Below are positions 59,930 through 64,000 of a stretch of 64,000 nt of DNA, piece by piece (positions within the stretch are counted from its first letter, which is position 1; every line of letters begins with the position of its first letter). Both the position numbers and the translations under genes were made by a program. Source of the stretch: Ophioderma brevispina (Eukaryota; Echinodermata; Ophiuroidea; Amphilepidida; Ophiodermatidae); NCBI GenBank assembly GCA_023653785.1, contig JAMKCH010084967.1, positions 162,045-226,044 of the forward strand, given 5' to 3'. The notes below the pieces were generated by a model that worked only from the letters and a program-made list of their open reading frames with translations, searched no databases and was not told where the DNA came from.

Positions 59930-60035
59930 AACAACCCTGTACTCATACAGTTGCAAATCTGGTGTGCTGCTCTTCGTCCTACAGCTATACCACTAAATCG
60001 GCGAGACTTGGGTTCGAGACCGCCTTGTTTTTTTC
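59930..60035 (+). mobile_element. tRNA-like SINE fragment
   Basis: GGTTCGAGACC (60009-60019) is a full match to the B-box consensus GGTTCGANNCC and is preceded by a tRNA-like 3' half ('ccactaaatcggcgagacttg'). A T-run (60025-60031) follows as a possible Pol III stop. The upstream A box is weak. Just beyond, 60060-60115 resembles the satellite unit of 26930-28275. Confidence 0.35.
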
Positions 60036-60129
60036 TAGAGGAGCTTTGACGCCACCTGCACATATTGTAGGAGGGGCAAAAGCCTTGATCTACTAACTAA
60101 CATTCATTCAGGTCGGGGATGTCCAAGGT

Positions 60130-60585
60130 TATCTAGAATCAAATGAGGTCAATTTGATGGTAAAACGGGTTTTGTAACTTCCATATCCTATGATGTGTTA
60201 TGTGCTCATCCTCATTAAAGACGGCATTGTAATCTGTTTTATTGGTAGTTCATTGCTGCAGGAACTTGTGTTTTTGATCTTGATGTATTTGGTCTTTTAT
60301 TTTATTTTCTGATGGAATTTTCATTCTGTTAAATTAATGGTTGATGATTTTGGTATTGGCTTTTTATTTCATGATACATGTTGATGTGAATATATGTATT
60401 AAGTATCCTGAGACAGATATTTAAGGCACTATCATTGATTTGCTAATAAGAAAATAAAATGTAAAAAATATCTCGATCAGATGAAAAAATAGAATATAGA
60501 TCTTAGACTGCCCTGCCCCCCGCCCCTGTTTCAAAGGGGGGCTGTTTCTTTTTTCTGACACAGATGGACTCCTTTATTTTTCTGT
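60130..60585. other. No supported gene
   Basis: AT-rich sequence ending in a C/G-rich inverted pair (ccccccgcccc...aaggggggc, about 60513-60541). No open frame of interest. Confidence 0.4.
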
Positions 60586-60589
60586 GAAG

Positions 60590-60880
60590 AGTTTTTCCTC
60601 CTCCACGGTACAGCACACTTTGGTGTTCTCCTTGTCGGGGGTGTTAGCCTGTGAGTTTTTGATGTTCCGCGACAGCCGAGGTGTTACTAACCGTCTTAGC
60701 AGCTATGCTCTTGCAGTCGCTCACCACCCGATCTTTTAGTCTCCGCCGATATCACGTTATCACATGTTTCCAGGATGCGCTAATTCTCTACTGGCAACAC
60801 CTACTAGAACGCCACCTACGTTCAGAAGGTAGAGAATTATGCCCAGTTCCATTCCATCAAAACACCGCTGGATGACGGAG
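60590..60880 (-). pseudogene. CpG-rich patch with broken coding-like frames
   Basis: On the minus strand one frame gives YRRRLKDRVVSDCKSIAAKT and continues to AEHQKLTG before a stop. A second frame overlaps it and gives NTPDKENTKVCC and VEEEKLFTEK before its stop at about 60585. A single-base slip would join them. A plus-strand frame (60681-60875) is also open. The patch is more CpG- and GC-rich than its flanks. I recognise no family, so it may be a decayed gene end or an unrelated repeat. Confidence 0.28.
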
Positions 60881-61129
60881 TAAGGGTTAACCCGAAATAT
60901 ATGGTCAACTTAAGAAATCTACAAGACATCCCTTCTACTTTTAATTTAGTTTCTGCAAATTTCAAATATTTCTAACTCCTTCGGGTAATCAACGGATAGT
61001 GGCCTTTAACTTAAATGAAATGCGTGAAAATGTGTCAATGTAAAACATAACACCTTTCTACATAACAAGTGTAAACTTTAGGTGGGTGACCTGATCAGGT
61101 CTTGATTTGTCATGTGCTTGTTTTTCTGT

Positions 61130-61520
61130 AATCACCTGGGAAGCATGGGCAGTTCGCATGGTAACGGAAGGACATTCAGACACTTGTTTTGTGGACTTTC
61201 AAACCAGTGCAAACAAAATGAGTCCATTACAAGTCAAATCCACTCTCCACAATTCCATACTGCCACCAGTTAACACAATTTCGGCTCCCCTCCTTCAACA
61301 AAACAGTTCATCTGAATCCTGCACATTAATGAGCTTTGTAACGGGAAGGACATAAAACAAACCCATACCATCATTCGGTTACCAAGCTTGTTAACATGCA
61401 AGACTCACCAACGAAAGTGCTTGTTTGAAAAAAAGTAGCTGACATTGTGTAAACCAGCAACCAGTCACAAAAATAGTCTGATGTCCTTCCTTTACCGTGA
61501 ATTGCCCTTGCACATATGAG
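61130..61520. mobile_element. Foldback element
   Basis: 'gggcagttcgcatggtaacg' followed by 'gaaggacattcaga' (61147-61180) pairs with 'tctgatgtccttcctttacc' followed by 'gtgaattgcccttgcac' (61477-61513) as a diverged inverted repeat. Pairing is weaker further in. A third 'gtaacgggaaggac' lies inside at about 61338. Noncoding. Confidence 0.6.
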
Positions 61521-61659
61521 TACATAATTTGGAGTCATCATCCAAATTTGGGGAAGTATATGTAGAATGACCATGTGTACCAAATCGGAGCAGAAGTTGT
61601 GCGCTTGTGTGGCACCACTTAGGCAGTCAAAGATAAAATGAATGCTGCCTTAACCCACC

Positions 61660-62480
61660 ACTAATGGCAACAGAATCAATTCCAACAGAATTGTTTGAGG
61701 ATACTTAAAAACACATATCAAAAGTCTACTAAAATCAAAAATCAAAGGAGTGGAACATATATTTTTAGGGGGTAAGGTTTTTATACAGGGGTCAAATATG
61801 AAAGTTTCAAAACGTTCGAAAAGTATGCCACGTGTTTCGTTACATCTAGGATTAAAAAATGATAGTTTGTGGCCATATTGCAGGTTGTAGTTCAATAGTT
61901 ATGAGTCTACAAATAGGTTCAAGGTCCAATGGGGGTAAATTTTCAGATAAATCCGTTCGTTATAAAAATGGTGCAATTGTTTTCTAATGGTACAGAACCC
62001 TAAAATATACTGGTTCACCATATATAAATATTCGTGGCATAATTGGAACGCAAAATGTGACTGGGGGCTACATTGTCTATGGGAGGTCACTAGTCATAGC
62101 TCTGTAATTCTATATAGAAAGTTCAAACCAAGAATCTATTTACATTTAACTTATCTAGTGGACAAATTTAACAGTTTACAACCAGTCCGATCAAAATGGA
62201 CCATTCTAGGAATGTTACCCACAGGATTGACCTTGAAACGCTATGAGCCTATTGTACGAAAACTATAACGCGTAGATAGGGCAAACTATACCTTTTTTTA
62301 ACCTTAGGAGGAGCCCAAAAATTGGTACATATTTTAAATCAATTCGAACAATTCTAATTTTTTACCCTGTATACAAACGTTGCCCCCTTATTCCTACATG
62401 TTCCACTAGGGGTGATTTTGGTAGACTTTTAATATATTTGATTTTGGGACTTTCAGAGTAGATTAACACCAAAATTGTTT
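61660..62480. mobile_element. Foldback element, about 800 bp
   Basis: The left arm (about 61710-61835; 'aaaagtctactaaaatca', 'gtggaacatatatttt', 'ttttatacaggggtcaa') pairs with the right arm (about 62310-62445; 'accctgtatacaaacg', 'catgttccac', 'tgattttggtagactttt'). Arms are diverged. The interior resembles the 21949-22895 foldback in style (ggggtcaaat, aaaaatggtgcaa), which suggests a related family. Confidence 0.65.
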
Positions 62481-62606
62481 CTGTGCCATTGGTGTGGGGT
62501 CAAATCATAAAATTATTGGACTACATTGAGGATGTGTTTTATATCATTTTTGTGTCGACCGGAACGAATGTTCATGGAGGCACATACTAGTCCCAAATTT
62601 GTGTTG

Positions 62607-63420
62607 TCCGTCCGTATTAGTCAGTGTGTCTGTATGTCCGTCCGTTTGACTCGGTTAACTTGTTCAAAATGCTCTCCAGGCTAAAACGCTATCTCCGATT
62701 TACTTCCAAACTTGATAGGATGATAGAGCGAGGTTGATTTGAGGGCAGCGATGGTGTGTGTGCCGCCAATATATGTTACTTTTGGCGCATTATTTGCATA
62801 TTATGATTGTAATTAGCTTATTTGCATATTTTTCAGAATTTGGTTCAACCTTTTTTTGAAATGCTATGCTGGCTAAACGCTAATCCCGAGTTACTTCCCA
62901 CTTGGTAGGGTGAGGTGATTAGAGTTGTGAGGTGCGGTGCCCAGAATATTATTGTGTAGGCTTTGCCGCCATTATTTGCAATCAGAATAGTAAGTAGCTT
63001 ACTATGGGCCGGTCAAACTATTAACCCTTTCCCGCCACAGGATTGTGTGCAAGTTATCTGAGTTACGTAAGGTGTTCATAAGATGTAACTGGTGGAAGGA
63101 AGTGGGTAAAAGAGTTCTCGACCTGATAGATGTTGGGCATATTGTCGGACAAATTACAATGCAAATGAGCCGAATTAATATGCAAAAATCAGTCGCTGAT
63201 ATTTTTGAAATGGTACTGGATATGCAAAATTCCTTCACTGCCCGAAAAACCATTATGGTGCGCATCTCTTTGCCATTTGAAAATCAGATACGAGCTGGGT
63301 ATTGCAAATGAGCTAATTGTTAAATTAGCGTAATTGCTGAACGCTAAAATGATTACATCGGATAAGTGAAAATTCCTTTGCTACATGAAAACTATATAAA
63401 AACCATCTTGTGTGTGTGTG
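62607..63420. repeat. ATGCAAAT-rich degenerate repeat module, second copy
   Basis: Same series of words as 56828-58030: 'gtccgtccg', 'ctaaaacgctatctccgatt', 'gagttacgtaaggtgttcat', 'gtaactggtggaaggaagtg', 'atgcaaatgagc' and 'ttccttcactgcc', then directly the G-rich array at 63430. Confidence 0.75.
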
Positions 63421-63429
63421 AATAATATG

Positions 63430-63720
63430 GAGGGGGGAAGGGGGGGGTGGTGGGGATGTCGGTGGAAGGGATGGGGTGTGAGGAGGGGCAGGAGGGGGTG
63501 TGGGAAGGGTGGAAGGGGTGGTGTGTTGGGGAGGGGGCAGGGTGGGGGTGTTGGAGAGAGGCAGGGTGGAGTGTTGGGGAGGGGGAAGGTGGGGTGTTTA
63601 GTGGTGAGGTGGGGTACGTAGGGGAGGGGGTGGGGTGCGTCGGGGGGTAGGGGATGTGCGTCTGGGGGGGGTCAGGGTGGTGTGCGTTGGGTAGGGTGCG
63701 TCGGGGAAGGGGGGGTGTGG
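63430..63720. repeat. G-rich tandem array, short copy
   Basis: G runs with 'ggtggggtgttggggagggg'-type units, as at 58036-59880 but about 290 bases long. G-quadruplex pattern again. The open frames are artefacts of the composition. Confidence 0.9.
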
Positions 63721-64000
63721 TGACCTCATGTGACCTTTGGGACTGTGTGTGACCTTGTTGACTTCTTGTGACCTTGGTGTCTTCATGTGACCTTTGTGAC
63801 CCCATGTGACCTTGGTGACTCATGTGACCTTGGTGACCTAATGTGACCTTGGTGACCTCATGTGACCTTGGTGACCTCATGTGATCTTGGTGACTCACGT
63901 GACCTTGTGTGGACTGATGACATGGTGATTCTGATCTTGGTGATTCGATTTGGTGACTTCATGTGACCCCATGTGACCTTGGTGACCTCATGTGACCTTG
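63720..64000. repeat. TGACCTCATG/TGACCTTGG tandem array
   Basis: About 13-14 imperfect units of roughly 18 bases (TGACCTCATGTGACCTTGG), running off the window edge. Each unit has two TGACC words, the complement of the AGGTCA-type nuclear-receptor half-site GGTCA. The minus-strand 168-codon frame, with SHEVTKV repeats, is a result of the 18-base period. Confidence 0.93.

Noticed and set aside
63392..63898. 168-codon minus-strand frame with SHEVTKV and Pro-rich repeats
   Set aside because: It spans an 18-base TGACC array and a G-rich array. The period divides by three, which keeps a frame open without selection.

Overview
This is a stretch of animal nuclear DNA. It is AT-rich by eye and dominated by intergenic or intronic sequence. 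It has no bacterial-type gene packing, no rRNA and no complete tRNA. The long GT/CA, poly-G and poly-A tracts, the very dense inverted-repeat (foldback) elements, the ATGCAAAT- and AGGTCA/TGACC-rich repeat families and the GT-AG splice signals suggest a marine invertebrate. An echinoderm or another invertebrate deuterostome is my best guess, but no diagnostic gene confirms it. Many near-repeats differ by single-base indels, partly in homopolymers, so long-read consensus error or uncollapsed haplotypes must be kept in mind.

Only one segment looks convincingly like coding sequence. It is a 132-bp internal exon at 15281-15412 with both splice signals, and it encodes a charged, heptad-like coiled-coil segment. 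Weaker coding candidates lie at 54473-54797, 55955-55964 (a possible ATG exon followed by a GTGAGT donor), 19280-20725 and 60590-60880. Nearly all other open frames are short, or lie in G/T-rich DNA where stop codons cannot occur.

Layout. 1-4780: AT-rich DNA with a dispersed repeat and a TG microsatellite. 4788-5975: a roughly 110-bp minisatellite whose units carry a 14-bp palindrome followed by a T-run. 7005-14580: a dense run of mobile elements: a split dispersed repeat, a hairpin, foldbacks, a 673-bp element with a possible 3-bp target duplication, and a duplicated 225-bp hairpin MITE. 15281-15412: the exon. 17340-22895: purine repeats, GC-richer decayed sequence and a foldback of about 950 bp. 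25240-47110: a large collinear segmental duplication. Copy A is 25240-32740. Copy B is 33330-47110, and its first module is itself doubled. The copies differ by a 172-bp-period satellite (copy A only), minisatellite expansion and a 1.37-kb transposon with TAAA target duplication (copy B only), and a terminal-repeat insertion of about 415 bp. 47590-56000: further MITEs, a SINE-like element and a two-unit 326-bp tandem repeat. 56800-64000: a composite repeat made of an ATGCAAAT-rich module and a G-rich array, seen twice here. At 63720-64000 it ends in TGACCTTGG repeats, and a compact form of all three parts lies at 38985-39120.

I see no gene system working together. The biology here is repeat and transposon architecture around at least one split gene. 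The signals most worth checking are the G-quadruplex-prone array, the composite module seen three times, the TAAA-flanked transposon, the palindromic minisatellite and the segmental duplication.
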